A model generated the notes under the pieces. It had not been told where the DNA came from. It did no database searches and saw only the letters and a program-made list of their open reading frames with translations. The translations under genes were made by a program, and so were the position numbers. A stretch of DNA of 64,000 bases, from NCBI RefSeq assembly GCF_030272615.1, contig NC_081405.1, forward strand, positions 158,335,954 to 158,399,953. The letters are read 5' to 3'. Below, piece after piece: positions 46,600-59,039 of the stretch (position 1 is the first letter of the stretch; the number at the start of each line of letters is the position of its first letter). The DNA comes from Cryptomeria japonica (lineage: Eukaryota; Streptophyta; Pinopsida; Cupressales; Cupressaceae).

Positions 46600-48800
46600 C
46601 TAGCACAAACCTCTAATGAAGTAATTCACACAACAGTATTTGAGAACAAACCAAGAGTTATCAAGAAAAGCAAAAGAAACCTGATTATTCGCCTGAAGAA
46701 AATCACTCTGCAACAATTCGCTCTGCAACAAACTTCGATGAAACAATACTTAGCAATCAAGTTGATGCGGACTAAAAAGAGCAAGTTGGCATTTAAGTTT
46801 TTAGAAATTAACTCTGCATGCTTCGGCTTTCTTTTTAGAATTAAATTTGCCAAATCGAATTCAAAACTAGCTCCAATGGGTCATAATTTCTCTAAGTCTT
46901 TCCTCTGTTTCGCTCTTTCGCTACTTTGCAAAACGTAAAACCCGTTCTCTTTTCTTTTGCGAAACAACGCTAGCCGTTGGATCTCAAGAACTTACATTGC
47001 CTTTATCTCTGTTTAATCTCTTTGCTTTAGTGTTGGGCCCTACCTCCTTTTCGCCACTTCGCGGAGTTTAACAATCGTGCACTATTCCTTCGCGAGGTCG
47101 CACCAAGCATTAGATCAAACTCAAATCACCCAGCCTTTAATTCCAACCGAGACCGTCAATCCTTTTAACTAACCACGCCTCATCTTGACAGCTAATGGTT
47201 CTTGCAATTTCACTGAGGTTAAGCTGCGGGCATCTTCGGGTCACAAAACAATGAGAAGCATTGGATCAATCTTGAGATGAATGCCTTTTAAGTGGGCCCT
47301 TTATCCGGGAATTACCTACCCTACTTTTTATTTAGTTAATAAATGCCACATGGTAGTCGGCCATTAGCCCTGGAAACTCCTTTTGTTTCCACCCTTAATC
47401 CGCCACGTGTTCCCTTTTACTATTCCCACATAACTGTCGGTTACACCTAGGTGGGCCCTCAACCACTTTTCTAAACCATGTGTCACTCGACACATTACTA
47501 TCAAGCTCTACAAAAAGTGGCAGCTGTTATGCCACGTCACTCCTCCGTGTGATTTCCACCTATCTTTCGCGACTTCGTGAACATTATTCTTTGTTTGGCT
47601 TGCAGCCATGAAACCATGAGAACCGTTAGATCAAAACAGACCTGATCTGCTTTTAACTTCATGCCATGCCTATCCCTTGGGCCCATCGGCCTTTTCGCTA
47701 CTTCGCAATGACTAACTTGCTAGCATCTTATCTTCGCTAATTCACGCGAGCCGTTAGATCTCAAGAACTTGCTCGTTGTTTACTCTTTTTATGACAACCT
47801 TGCCCGGACCCACTACATACCACCAACTGAGTGCCTTGTCACTGCCATGTCATCGCCAACTAGGGTTACCACATTTACTACCACTCTTAACGGGACTCTC
47901 CACCTTTTTGCTATTTTGTTGAAGGTATAGCTCGTGCATCTCCCGGCCATGAAACAACGAGAAGCCATTGATCTTTTTCCAACCCAATCGTTCTTTAACC
48001 AAAGAAGACTGCTTATCTCTAGGACCCGCCAAAACCTTTTGCAAAGGTTAAAAAACATTTAGCTTGATCTCACGAAACCACGTTGTCCGTCCGATCAGAT
48101 GAAACAAAGAGAGATGGCTTCTATCGATGAAACCATGTGTATCGAAGACATGCCTTTTAGTCTCCTCGAAACTCATTCTCATCGAAATCTTTTTGCTGTC
48201 CGTCGGGTTTCATGTCAAAGAGACTTTGGACTTCGGTGACTTCTTTTTTCCTCCCATCGAAACTCATATCCTTATCGATATCATTCATTGATGTAGTTTT
48301 CTTCTGTTTTATCGATATCACTTTTTCGATGAGAATGCTTCTTTCGGTGAATCTTCTTTATCTTGCATCGATGATATTGTTTCTTCGAAAGCCTTTTCTC
48401 ATCGATGGGGGCCACCTCTGCTTTCTTCGATACCTTTTGTTGGTGGGACCATCCCTTTCGGTGAGTCTTTTTGCATTGATAGTGTTATATCCTCGAAGAC
48501 CTTTTCTTGTCGATGAGAACCATCTCCACTTTCCTTGATATCTTTTATCGATGGAGCTACTGTCTTCGATGAGTCCTTTCTGAAGTTCATTGGCGTTTTC
48601 TTTCTTCGATGCCCCTTTTATATCAATGAGACATCGTTGGGTCTCATCGATACTGTTTGAATCTTAGATACTTTGATAGAATGCTTTTAGCCAAGAAAGA
48701 AGTCCTTATCATTGGGTCCCGCCAAACCTTTTCACTACTACGCGATAGGTAACTTTTGGGCATGTTAAGTTCATGAATCCACGCGGGCCATTCGATTGAC
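46600..48800. repeat. Upstream region of locus A with repeated motifs
   Basis: No gene is seen. Short phrases recur: TTCGC.ACTTCGC-like text (about 46910, 47053, 47693), and CCGTT.GATCTCAAGAACTT (46976 and 47751). From 48060 to 48660 the sequence is dense in TCGATG / ATCGAT and closely resembles the upstream region of locus B (53280-54310), for example CGAAGACATGCC, CTCCTCGAAAC and CTTTTATCGATG. It may hold a promoter or LTR of the A element; boundaries were not found. Confidence 0.6.
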
Positions 48801-49880
48801 TGAGAGTTGCGGGACAATTGCCAGGCCCGACGGTCATTAGAAAAGGCAATTTAAAGGCGAATAAAAATTAAAACATTTAAAAGGACTGCCTAGGTAAAAA
48901 ACAATGGGGGGAACACTTTGCATGACAAAAGGACCCATTACTTAAGTGAATAAAGTAACACAAATAGAATTATAAGGGTTTTTTCTCAGACATTTTGAAA
49001 GTGATTAAACATAAACCCTAAACCCTCTTTAGGACCCAAAGCAATAGAAGTCACAAGGCCATAGCAGACCCAAGAATTTCATAGACTTAGCCAATTATGG
49101 AAAAGAATACCCATTTTTTAAACAGTGATAACAGTAACCTCTAAACCTTTATCTCTCTTCCCTCAAAAATGAAACTTGCCATTTGAATTCCTTTCTCATA
49201 TTGATTAGCTTAATAATATTTGTTCAATGTTTTTTATCATTAAAATATTACCTTCCTTTTAGATAAATTAGTTAGATTCTTATTATGTTGAAGAACATTT
49301 AGTTAGTTTTCTCCTTCAACTAAAGTAGTTATGTTTTATTTTGAAATGCTCAATTTTTTATCTTAATATAGATCACAATTTATTTTCTTTAAGTATAGAA
49401 TTAATGGAATATTACATATGGTATCAAAGCAACCAAGTTCGACATTGAACCTCATTCTTTCCACCTATAAACAAAACTATATACATATGTAGGCACACCA
49501 TGGTTGAGATAATATGCATGCGCACTATATACAAAACTATATTCTCAAGTAAATATTTTATTCAAATCCACAATATGAAACACAGAGTTTTACTGGAAGA
49601 ACACAAGTAACCTTATCTCCTTTAGATAATATCACAAGCAACTGCCTACAGAAAGATGCAGTAATCCACAACATATACACAAAGGAAAGACGACTGATTA
49701 TATTATGTATGTTCGCAAAATGGTACAATAGTAAGCCTAAGGCTATATTCTACTTCTTCTCTAATGATCCTTATTGTTACAAAAATTCCCTCATTTATAT
49801 GAGGGTATACATTGTCACCAAGCATCGTGGCTTTTCAGCACATAACTATTAATTAGCACTTTTGTTAACAAACTAGAAGA
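48800..49880 (+). other. Copia LTR end and primer site remnant; otherwise no gene
   Basis: ATTACA (49411-49416) followed by TGGTATCAAAGC (49419-49430) is the usual junction of a short plant Copia LTR and its initiator tRNA-Met primer site. AT-rich sequence of about 200 bases to the left has the look of a short LTR, but its start was not fixed and no coding region follows. Confidence 0.45.
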
Positions 49881-52800
49881 TAAACAAGTTCAGCATTCCT
49901 ATGTGTTCAATGTACTTATCATCTTTATACATTAGAACGTCATTTTTTAGTGTCCTCATGTCACTTTTTGTCTGGAAATGTTTCAATAGAATATTGTTAA
50001 CACAAAGTGACAAATCTTTGTTTTGATCCAACTCTTCTACTGCTCGATTCTTCTCATCACTGAACTCTTGTTTCCACTATTCCAACGATACTAACTCACC
50101 ATTACGGTAAAAAGAGGGCAGCCTAGGGGTATTCCCATCATCCAGCCTCTGATGCTCTTTCCTTAATTGATTTGCCAATTCATCATGGGACTTCAAGTGA
50201 GCCTCGACTTCAATTTTCTCACTTGGATTCATCAGACTGTTGTCATTCATCCAGCCTTCCAACCGAGACCTGAGCCTTTCATGCTCTTTCACAGCTTTGA
50301 CTGTTCCAATGTATGTCTTCCAATAGATTTCTGCAACCTGCATCATACTTTTGAATCTATGGTCAACGACCTCAAGAACTAACTTATCCATCTTTTGTTG
50401 TTCCTTTTTTAGTTGTCGAGATGTCTTTTCGGCCTTGTTCCTCCAATACATAGTGTCTGTCAAGGCATCCATGGCATCTCTGTCAGCACCGTATGTCATC
50501 CCTGTTTGACTGGTACCTGTATCAATCTGAAGCAATCTTGCTTGCAGCCTCTGTTTTTCTTCATCGGTTTTCTCATATAGGATTTTGTATGTACATTTTT
50601 CTCAAACTAGAAACTCTATCTGATATTGGTTCAGTTTAGCGACATTCAAATTTAGTTTGGTAGTTGTTCTAGGGTCAGTCTTTCCAACCTAGTGCACCAT
50701 CAAATGTCCAAAAGCTTCTTCTGTATCAACCAATATAGGTCTTTTATCTTTGGGATAGATAGCCCACTGTAGAAGAGCCTTCTGATTTGGATCATATCAT
50801 GATCCTCTAAAGAGTTTATCAATCTCTTTTGGCATCATTTGCCTACTTGGGTCTTGTTTCTTGAGGAATCCATCAAACAACAAGGTAGAGTTCATGTCCC
50901 ATCCAGAGTATAATAGCACACCAGCTTCCTTAATCAACTATCTTCCCTTCTCAGGTGTCATTTCTCTCATCACAAGATCCATCTCCTTTTGTAACTTTTG
51001 AAGTTGCTGCTCTTCTTCACTATTTCTCATGTTATTCCTAATTTGAGATCCTTTATGTTGATAGAGGAATGCGATGAACTCCTTGGAAGCAATGAAGTCA
51101 CTATCAGCAATGAAATCCTCATGCTCCAGGAATCTGATGTCAGCCACTTCTCGGACATTCAGTTGTCCTGTTGCCAAGTCTATCGGTGTATCCTCTGCAT
51201 AACCAGGGGGGTAATCCTCTACATAACCAGGGGGTAATCCTCTTGAGGAGTGAATGGAACAATGCCAGATGTGGAAGAAGGAGACATATGAGCCAAAGGC
51301 TCTGTATTCCTAATAGTATCAATGTAATCCCTAAAAACATGAGGCGAGACTCCCTCAAGTATTTCCAATTCATGCTTCACAAGTTTTTTGGCCAATTCCA
51401 AGGGGTCTTCAATCTTTTGTAGCACATTCTCATCCATTTTCCTTCTATAAAGGTTCCATTTATAAGCCTGCATTGCTTTCTCAAACTTTATTCGCTTCAC
51501 TCTAGCCTCTTCTCTGCCAATGTTCTTAATGAGGTCATCCGATAGGTAAGATTTATGCTCTCCAGGCTTTAGCTTTTGTGATGACTGGGCTATCCTTATG
51601 TATCCTTCAGGATCAAAATTGGGCCTTGGATCCCCCATAGCCATGCCATAATAATCCAATTTTGTCTACAGCAAGCCATAACTCTTTGAACTTTTCACAA
51701 TAAAATCTGAAAATACTAACAACCCAGGTACAATTGATTGTTTTCCATGGCTTGTCAGATGTTCTGTACTCACTATTGACAGTTGCCTCACAATTTCCAG
51801 ATAAGCCACTCTATTAGGGATTGTAAGTGGTAGTAGGTATGGTCTCCCTTCGAACCCGTATACCCTGACTTGTGTGCAGTCTGAAAAACAATACCAATCT
51901 CCCCAATTGTGTTCAATTGAGGGATCTTCAGTGAAATCTTTTGGTCTTAGGAATCTTTGAACCTCTGGTGCAAGGGCATAATCGCACGGGCATCCCAATA
52001 ATCTATATAATGGCTTGACAAAGAACTCCTCAAAATGCCAATATTGATTATTCACATACCTCTGGTCCCATGAAGAAACCCATAGTTGCATTGGTTTTCT
52101 CATTCTAGCATTGTCATATGTCCGGACACATAACTCTTCTGGCCATAACCCTTCATCTTGTCCCACATACAATAGAATATGCATAAGTAAGGAATAATGC
52201 TTGAAATGAACATTGATGACATCCCCCTTTAACTTTTCTGACCCATGATTCAAAACCTCAACCAAATAAGCAAAAAAATCAAAGAAGTGGGGGTCCTTAG
52301 ATTGCAAATCAGCACAAATGACCATGGCTGCAATATCCATCAAAGGATGGGCTTTTATCCCTAGCACTTGGGCAACATAGTAATAGGTATACTTGAAATA
52401 CGGATGGAAAGAGTTGACATCATAGGGAGCTTTGTCATCTTGACCTAGTGGCACTAAGGACCCTGCATTCCTAGGTCTATGTATAGGGAGTCTCCACCTT
52501 TTGTAAATGTGCTCTAGGTTAAAATATTCACTTGTTGACTTCTTGAGGTCAATCAATTCTTCAAATCCCCAATCCAACTCGAACATGGTGTCAATAACCT
52601 CCTTTGTGATTGCAAGAATTGGCTCACACATGTAGTTATATATGGTCCTGGTTTTAGGGTCATAATTGTTTGCCAATGCCTTCATGAACTCCACATTCAC
52701 AAATACATTAGCCATAGCTAACCTTCTTAAGTTCAATCGCCATAAATTGTTGATAGGTTGAGGGGCAACTCTTCTGTTGTACCCATATATGAATAATTCA

Positions 52801-53054
52801 TAGCCTCTCAACTCTGTCCATATGTCTCCAAGATCCTCAAACCGGTCCTCCAGGCCTTCCTCATCAGCTCTAATCTTCTTGGACCTCAAACTGGATGATG
52901 GGCACTGGTCAATCAGGTCGTGGGCCAAAGAACACCCTTCCTTTTTCTGTCTTTTAGATTTTTCTTTTGCAGCGATAGGTTCTTTTCCCTTTCTGGTCTT
53001 ATTAGTTTTAGATGATGATTCCATTTGAATTTTGTAAAAGAGGTCTGTGTGCAA
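49880..53054 (-). pseudogene. ORF-family B, decayed homologue of A
   Basis: The best frame (51666-53054) starts with a basic Lys/Arg/Ser-rich N-terminus (KTNKTRKGKEPIAAKEKSKR), a possible nuclear signal. It then shares with A the blocks MQLWVSSWDQRY, FLRPKDFTEDPSIEHNWGDW and VYGFEGRPYLLPLTIPNRVA. Further down (about 49880-51660) are AREEARVKRIKFEKAMQ-like helices, the SKEFIAFLYQHKGSQ segment, the TPEKGR block and long coiled-coil text (YWRNKAEKTSRQLKKEQQKM). Order and spacing match locus A, so both derive from one ancestral gene of about 1,100 or more codons. It has at least five breaks. Function is unknown. Confidence 0.65.
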
Positions 53055-53279
53055 ACAACTTACTTGGAATTACTGAGCTTTATCTGTGAATTCGCCCAAT
53101 TCTTGCTTTCAGTTCATCGCCTGTGAATTCCTTAATGTTGTGCCCTTTGATGGTTGATCCACTACTTATGGCGTATTTAATCAGTTAGTAATGGCGCTTT
53201 GGACAATGGTCACTCGGGCACACGTTTGAATTTAATGGTGATGTGACCTTCCCTGGGATTTGTTTATGATTTTCGTGGC

Positions 53280-54310
53280 AATCAATAATAATTTTGATGA
53301 GGATATGTCTTTCGATCATTTGTTTCTTTAGTCCATCGATCTCTTTGTTTCTATCAATAATACTTTTGTTTTGAATATTACTTCGATCAAGTATTTTTTC
53401 CCTTCATCAAAATACTGTATTCGGTCAGTATGGTTGTCTCCGCATTGAAACATATCTGATATCCATCAGGTCTTATGTCGAAGAAACCTTGGGTTTTGGT
53501 GTCCTCCTTTATTTTTCCATTGAAATACTTCTTTCATCGATATCACTATGCCCCATCGATGAATGAGACTATTATCTCACCAAAGCTTTTCTTTATTTTC
53601 CCTTATCGTTCTTCACCAATAAAGTTACATCGGCAAAACCACACATATCGAGAACATGTCTTTTAACCTCCTCGAAACCTATATCCTCATCGATATCTTT
53701 TATCGATGTAGCTTGCTTTTGTCTGATAGATATTATTCTTTCGATGAAAACGCTCCTTTCAATGGGTCCTTTTTATGTTGCACTGATAGTATTATTTCCT
53801 CGAGAACTTTTCCCATTGATGAAGACCCTCTCTGCTTTCTTCGATATCTTTTGTCGATGAAGTTTAACCTCCTCGAAACCTATATCCTCATCGATATCTT
53901 TTATCGATGTAGCTTCCTTTTGTCTGATCGATATTATTCTTTCGATGAAAACACTCCTTTCGGTGGGTCCTTTTTATGTTGCATTGATAGTATTATTTCC
54001 TCGAGAACTTTTCCCATCGATGAAGACCCTCTCTGCTTTCTTCAACATCTTTTGTTGATGAAGTTTAACCTCCTCGAAACCTATATCCTCATCAATATAT
54101 TTTATTGATGTAGCTTCTTTTTGTTTGATCGATATTATTCTTTCAATGAAAATGCTCCTTTCGGTGGGTCCTTTTTATGTTGCACCGATAGTATTATTTC
54201 CTCGAGAACTTTTCCCGTCGATGAAGACCCTCTTTTCTTTCTTCGATATCTTTTGTCGATGAAGTTATTATCTTCGGTGAGTCCTTTCGGCGTTTCCTTC
54301 CTTTCATGAC
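53280..54310. repeat. ATCGAT-rich region with three tandem 200-bp units upstream of locus B
   Basis: Units begin with AACCTCCTCGAAACC at 53665, 53865 and 54067, a period of about 200-202 bp. Each contains CATCGATATCTTTTATCGATGT (in the third unit partly altered), GATATTATTCTTTC and CTCGAGAACTTTTCCC. The + strand frame at 53656-54108 is just this repeat read through. Similar but less regular sequence lies upstream of locus A at 48060-48660. Confidence 0.85.
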
Positions 54311-54567
54311 TCTTTTATATCAATGATAATTATTTATTTTTCTATAAAAATGATCATTGTTGGAATTACGATGAATACCAAGCTTTCGATCGACGACTTC
54401 ATTGACCGTCGGTAGAGTCGATTGGATTGTCGAATTTCTGATGGGCATGGCATCATCGACCAATCTAACGCTAAGTTTTTGATGGTGGATTTTGTCAACA
54501 CTCCGACGAATATTCATCAAAAATCTGACAAATGGCCATCGAAAATTAGCTCCGAATGTACTAGTGA

Positions 54568-54598
54568 TATATATATATATAGATATAGATATACATAT

Positions 54599-54660
<62 letters not shown>

Positions 54661-54702
54661 GTATATATGTACATATCTATATCTACACATATAGATATAC
54701 AT

Positions 54703-54737
<35 letters not shown>

Positions 54738-54933
54738 TATATAAATGTATAAATGTATATATATATACACATGTATATATATACTAAAAAAGAAATTGAT
54801 AATCATTTGGGATTTAAACTTTAATTTAAATATAGTGTATTTGATGCATAAATGATTATGAGGGTATAATATATGAAGTAGATATATATACATATGTATA
54901 TATGTATATACGTGTGCAGCATGCTAATGCAAG

Positions 54934-55002
<69 letters not shown>
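54568..55002. repeat. Microsatellite block with 97-bp repeat (copy 2)
   Basis: (AT)n and (ATAC)n run from about 54568 to 54782. 54783-54880 is the second copy of the repeat at 37787. Then follow further AT units, (TA)n at about 54933-54960 and (GA)n at 54961-55000. All Tyr-Ile and Leu-Ser frames here are repeat artefacts. Confidence 0.9.
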
Positions 55003-55005
<3 letters not shown>

Positions 55006-55945
55006 GTTAGTGAACAGTTTTGCTCTTTGCATTTAAATGATTAATTTTAAAACTCTGTTACCTTCTTTTAAGAACAAATGGCTCACTGAATAGTTGGGTA
55101 GGCGTTTGTTCAATCACCTCCCTCTGAATTTTTGCCTAGGTACAGCTCCCTATCTAGATTTTTCATAAAGTGTGTTTTTTTTTTGTTGTTTTTATATTTA
55201 TATCCAAATGAAAAGCTTTTAACCAGAAAGCATATAAGGCCGCCTATATCATTCTTGGATGAAAGGCTATAACTTTCCTCATATCTCATAAATAATGGAA
55301 ACTATCTTCTTAATTTTCAAAGTATGAAATTACAGTAACTGAAACAAAGTTCAATATACTTCTTCCAAATAAAGATGAACAGATTCAAAGAAAATGAATG
55401 CACCCACAAACATGAATCTTTTCCAGAGTAAACAACACATTTAAAGGAAACAACATCAGAGGAATAATGAAAAACTTCAATGAAATAATCAAATACTATT
55501 ACTTGATCAGATGAACATATGCAAAGACATGTTATCTATTCGGATTCAAAATACACAGATCTTTCTTCTCCCCCAAAACGATATGACCAGATTTCATATA
55601 TATATCTTTATGTAATCAAAGACATAATGATACATCTGCTAATCTTTTTCCACCACAGATCTCAACCATCTGATTCCTCCTTTGATTAGGAATAGAAAAT
55701 ATAAAAAAAAAACACGTCCAAGTTTTAAAAAAAATCAGTTACTCCCCAAAACTAACCCTTCTACCATCGATTCTACTTAATTTATAGTCTAAACGAGGGG
55801 GTCTCCCTGAAAACTCAACCACTCCCCGATAAAACAATTACAAAACCAACAGAAAGTATTTTGGGACAGTTGTCCCGAAGTTTTTGCATAACTATGAAAA
55901 ATGTTTTTCTTTAAATAAAGAAAACTAGCGAAAAGTGGATGTATT
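55003..55945. other. Non-coding flank, possible LTR of Gypsy-2
   Basis: No gene is seen. As the region lies downstream of the Gypsy-2 ORF block on the minus strand, the 3' LTR and purine tract would be expected here. TGTTAGTGAACAG at about 55005 and purine-rich minus-strand text near 55737-55750 are candidates, but no second LTR is in the window for comparison. Confidence 0.35.
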
Positions 55946-55948
55946 ATG

Positions 55949-58900
55949 TCATATTTCAGCATCATACTCTTCTCCGTCTTCGCGAGCATCATGAGCAGCC
56001 ATGAGTTCTTGGATCATTGATTGGCTTGGGACTTTCATTGCATTAAGCTTCGCCTTTGCCACCTCTTTATTCCACTTGTGTTGCACCATCTTCTCTGAGT
56101 GCTTCGGCAGATGATCATTCCCAATGAAAACCATAGATTCGATCCTAGCCACTTTGGTTATATCCTCCGGCGTGAAACTACTCCTAACTCTGATCTTCTC
56201 CATGTTCAACTAGAAAGACTTGACTACTTCCTGTGTACTTGACCCGCAGATTCCTAGTTCCCAGTCATGATCGGGATTAACCACTTTATTATCTTTGACA
56301 ATAATGCTCTGCAAATCCTGGAGTTCATAGACGGAGGTTTTCGCATCCGTGATTACCGACTAAAAGGTGAGCACCCGCCACATGTTAGTTTTCTTTAGCA
56401 TGAAAAGTTGGCATTCATCAGATACCAGCTTAATTGAATGTTCTGTCAGAAATCTGGTAGTTCCGTACTCTTTGATTTTGGTAAACAGAGGCAGGACATT
56501 TTGCCATTTGTGCTCTTCTTTCTCCCATGGTACAAGCTGATTTTGGATTTCAGAAATCAGGCCCTGTACCTCATCACACAACTTCTAGGAGTCAGTAATG
56601 TATTTTTCACCATCTTTGATTACTTGTTCAATCCATTTTTCAACCGCTTCAGCGATGCTCTTAGCCCGTTGAACTTGATTCATCAACTTCTTGTTTTCAG
56701 GAGAAGTTGGGTCAAAATTCTCAGTGGCATGGGATATTGGAATTGCTCCAAGGCAACCGATGCTATCTATGAACTGAGCCAAAACACTTATATGTCTTTT
56801 AAGTTCTCGTTTCTCTCGTCCATCCTTCTCTGACCGGGTAAGCATCTTCTTCGCTGACACTTAAAAAAAATGATTATCTGTATCCCTACTCATCTTTCCC
56901 AACTCTACTTTTGTGATTTCAAAATCATCAGAACCGGCCTCTTTGTTCTCATCTTTCGGTTTGTAAGAGGCAATTTCCACTATCCATTTACCAGTTTCCT
57001 CGTCATTGTTTAGGTGCGCGGTGGTCTTGAACCTCTTTAGCTTTAGATTCTTCTCAGAGTACTTGGCAACCATCTCCTGAATTGGAATGGTCACAGGAAG
57101 AAAGCTCCTTTTCTTGTTCACTGAGGTTGTTAACCATTTAGGAGTCGCAGCAGAATGAGAAGTTCCTTCAATCATCTTTGGGGGTGGCATCATAGCCACA
57201 GTCACCATTTGGGAGTCTAGAGCATGAGCAACTTCACCATCCAAATCTTCAATTTCAAAGATCTGAGCTTCAAGCACGGTATCTTTGACTCCCATATCCT
57301 TGACCTGGTCCATCCTCCTTTGGGTGACACTACGTGATCAAGTATGCTGAGGGGTACTGAAATCCAGAGTTGGGCTAGGTCTGCGTCTAGGCTGAGCCAA
57401 CTTGATTTCCTTACCTGCACGAATAGGAGCACTGTTAGAAGGATGTTTTGGTGAAGACATACTTCTCGTAGAAAGAGACTTGGCGTCTGGCTTCATTGCT
57501 TTCTTCTTGACCACCCATGCCACGGTTCTATCCATAACTCATTCAGTTCTCAATTGAATGTCCTCATTTTCCTCCTCATCCCAATTAATTGGGGGCATTT
57601 CAGTCCCTGCATGGGCTAAATACCCTAGTTCAAATAGTTCAAGATAATCTTCTTCAAGCCCTTTAATATCTATCTTTATTTGCAGAGAAATAACCTGTTC
57701 CAGCACCAATCTCATATTTTCTCTTTTGAAGACTTCAAGTTCATCTGAACAGTCTTCCCATAAATCTTCTAACTGTGGCGTGGGAGGATAAAGCATTAAT
57801 CCAAGGCTCTGAGAAAATCCTTTGTTGTCAAACCCTTTTCTTTCAGCATATAGAGAGAAATTAAAATTTCTAAGGTTTGCTCCTATACTTAGTGCATCAG
57901 ACATTGAATTACAGGATAACACTCCCAATTGTATTGGAAAATGACCTTCCCACTTGTCCTTAGGTTGTGCCTTCTTGACCACGGAAGTCAGTTGTTTGCA
58001 TACTTTTGCTAGGACAAAACAATCAAAACAGAAATGCGCAAGGTTGAAGGGTTCCTCTTCAAAGCCTCCCACTCGTATATAGAAAAAGCGTGGGAACTGG
58101 ATGTAAAAGCCTCCGAACTTCTTAATCAAGGATTGTGCATCATCTGAAATTCGCTTGGCTTTGGTACCTTTCAGTTCATGACACATATCGCCCAGGAATG
58201 CGTTATGTACCCTTCTGAAATCTTGTAGGGCATTGTCTTTTTGTAGCATTGGATAAAACTCATACACCGGAACATCTTCCTCAGTGAGCTGCTTGGGTAT
58301 ACCCGTTAACTCCTTAACACAGGCCAGACAATACAAAAGATACGAGGACATGAAGAAGTTTTGTTGAAATTGCTTGGCTAAACTCAACTACTCCCTCATC
58401 GAATCAGCAATTAACTCCGCCCAATCCAAATATTTTTTTCCTTCCAGAACTAACTGTACATAGCAATATATCCAATAATCAAAGCTATAAGCTTCGACAG
58501 AACCTCTGGCTCGATGCAACAGAAGCATTACATCGTGGATATGTGGCAACATGTGGTTCTTGTTAGGATTTTTAGGTAGTCTAGAACCACCTCTTTGAGG
58601 GACCTTCAACCAGAACTTCGCCACAATATTCCTGTGTCCGGCTCTATCTGCATTGAACTCACTAATTGACTGAGCAGGAGAGAAATTAGAAAACTGATAA
58701 TCCGGTATCTTGAACACTAAAGCAATCACTTCGCAGTTAATGGCAAGAAGGGTTTCACCATTATCTCTTTTAATAGTCTCAGATACAAGGTCATATCTGG
58801 CAATACACTCCCAAACTAGCTCTGGACAAGGAATTGCTGGAGGAAAGGCTGCGGCTTCTAAAATTCCACTACTCAAAATCTCTATACAAAAAGACTTATC

Positions 58901-59026
58901 AACACCCTTGAACACCCTTTCTTTCAAATCTTCAAGGTTCTCACCCTTCAGATCAATATCACTAGCTATGGCTTCTATGGACACCATGCTAAAGACGTTT
59001 CCAAACAAGTGCAGGGTGGACTTCAT
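55949..59026 (-). pseudogene. ORF C block of Gypsy-2, distant relative of families A and B
   Basis: The block begins at 59026 (MKSTLHLFGNVFSMVS). The first 210 residues contain CPELVWECIARYDLVSETI, LLAINCEVIALVFKIPDY, which align by eye with the LALIAQNYDSMARCI / EVNEDEFRKVFKL region of A. A following stretch has YYLLYC-like hydrophobic text, FDCFVLAKVCKQL and YAERKGFDNKGF, then acidic WDEEENEDIQL. Downstream peptides are basic (WVVKKKAMKPDAKS, RRRPSPTLDFS), then helical, ending near 55949. It sits where Athila elements carry their env-like ORF, but no signal peptide or clear transmembrane segments are seen. It is broken in several places. Confidence 0.6.
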
Positions 59027-59039
59027 GATTTCAAAACAA

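Noticed and set aside
53656-54108. A 150-codon + strand frame with internal repeats
   Set aside because: The peptide repeats are simply the 200-bp tandem DNA units; no family is recognised.
54422-55003. Tyr-Ile rich frames on both strands
   Set aside because: They come from (AT)n and (ATAC)n microsatellites and the 97-bp repeat.
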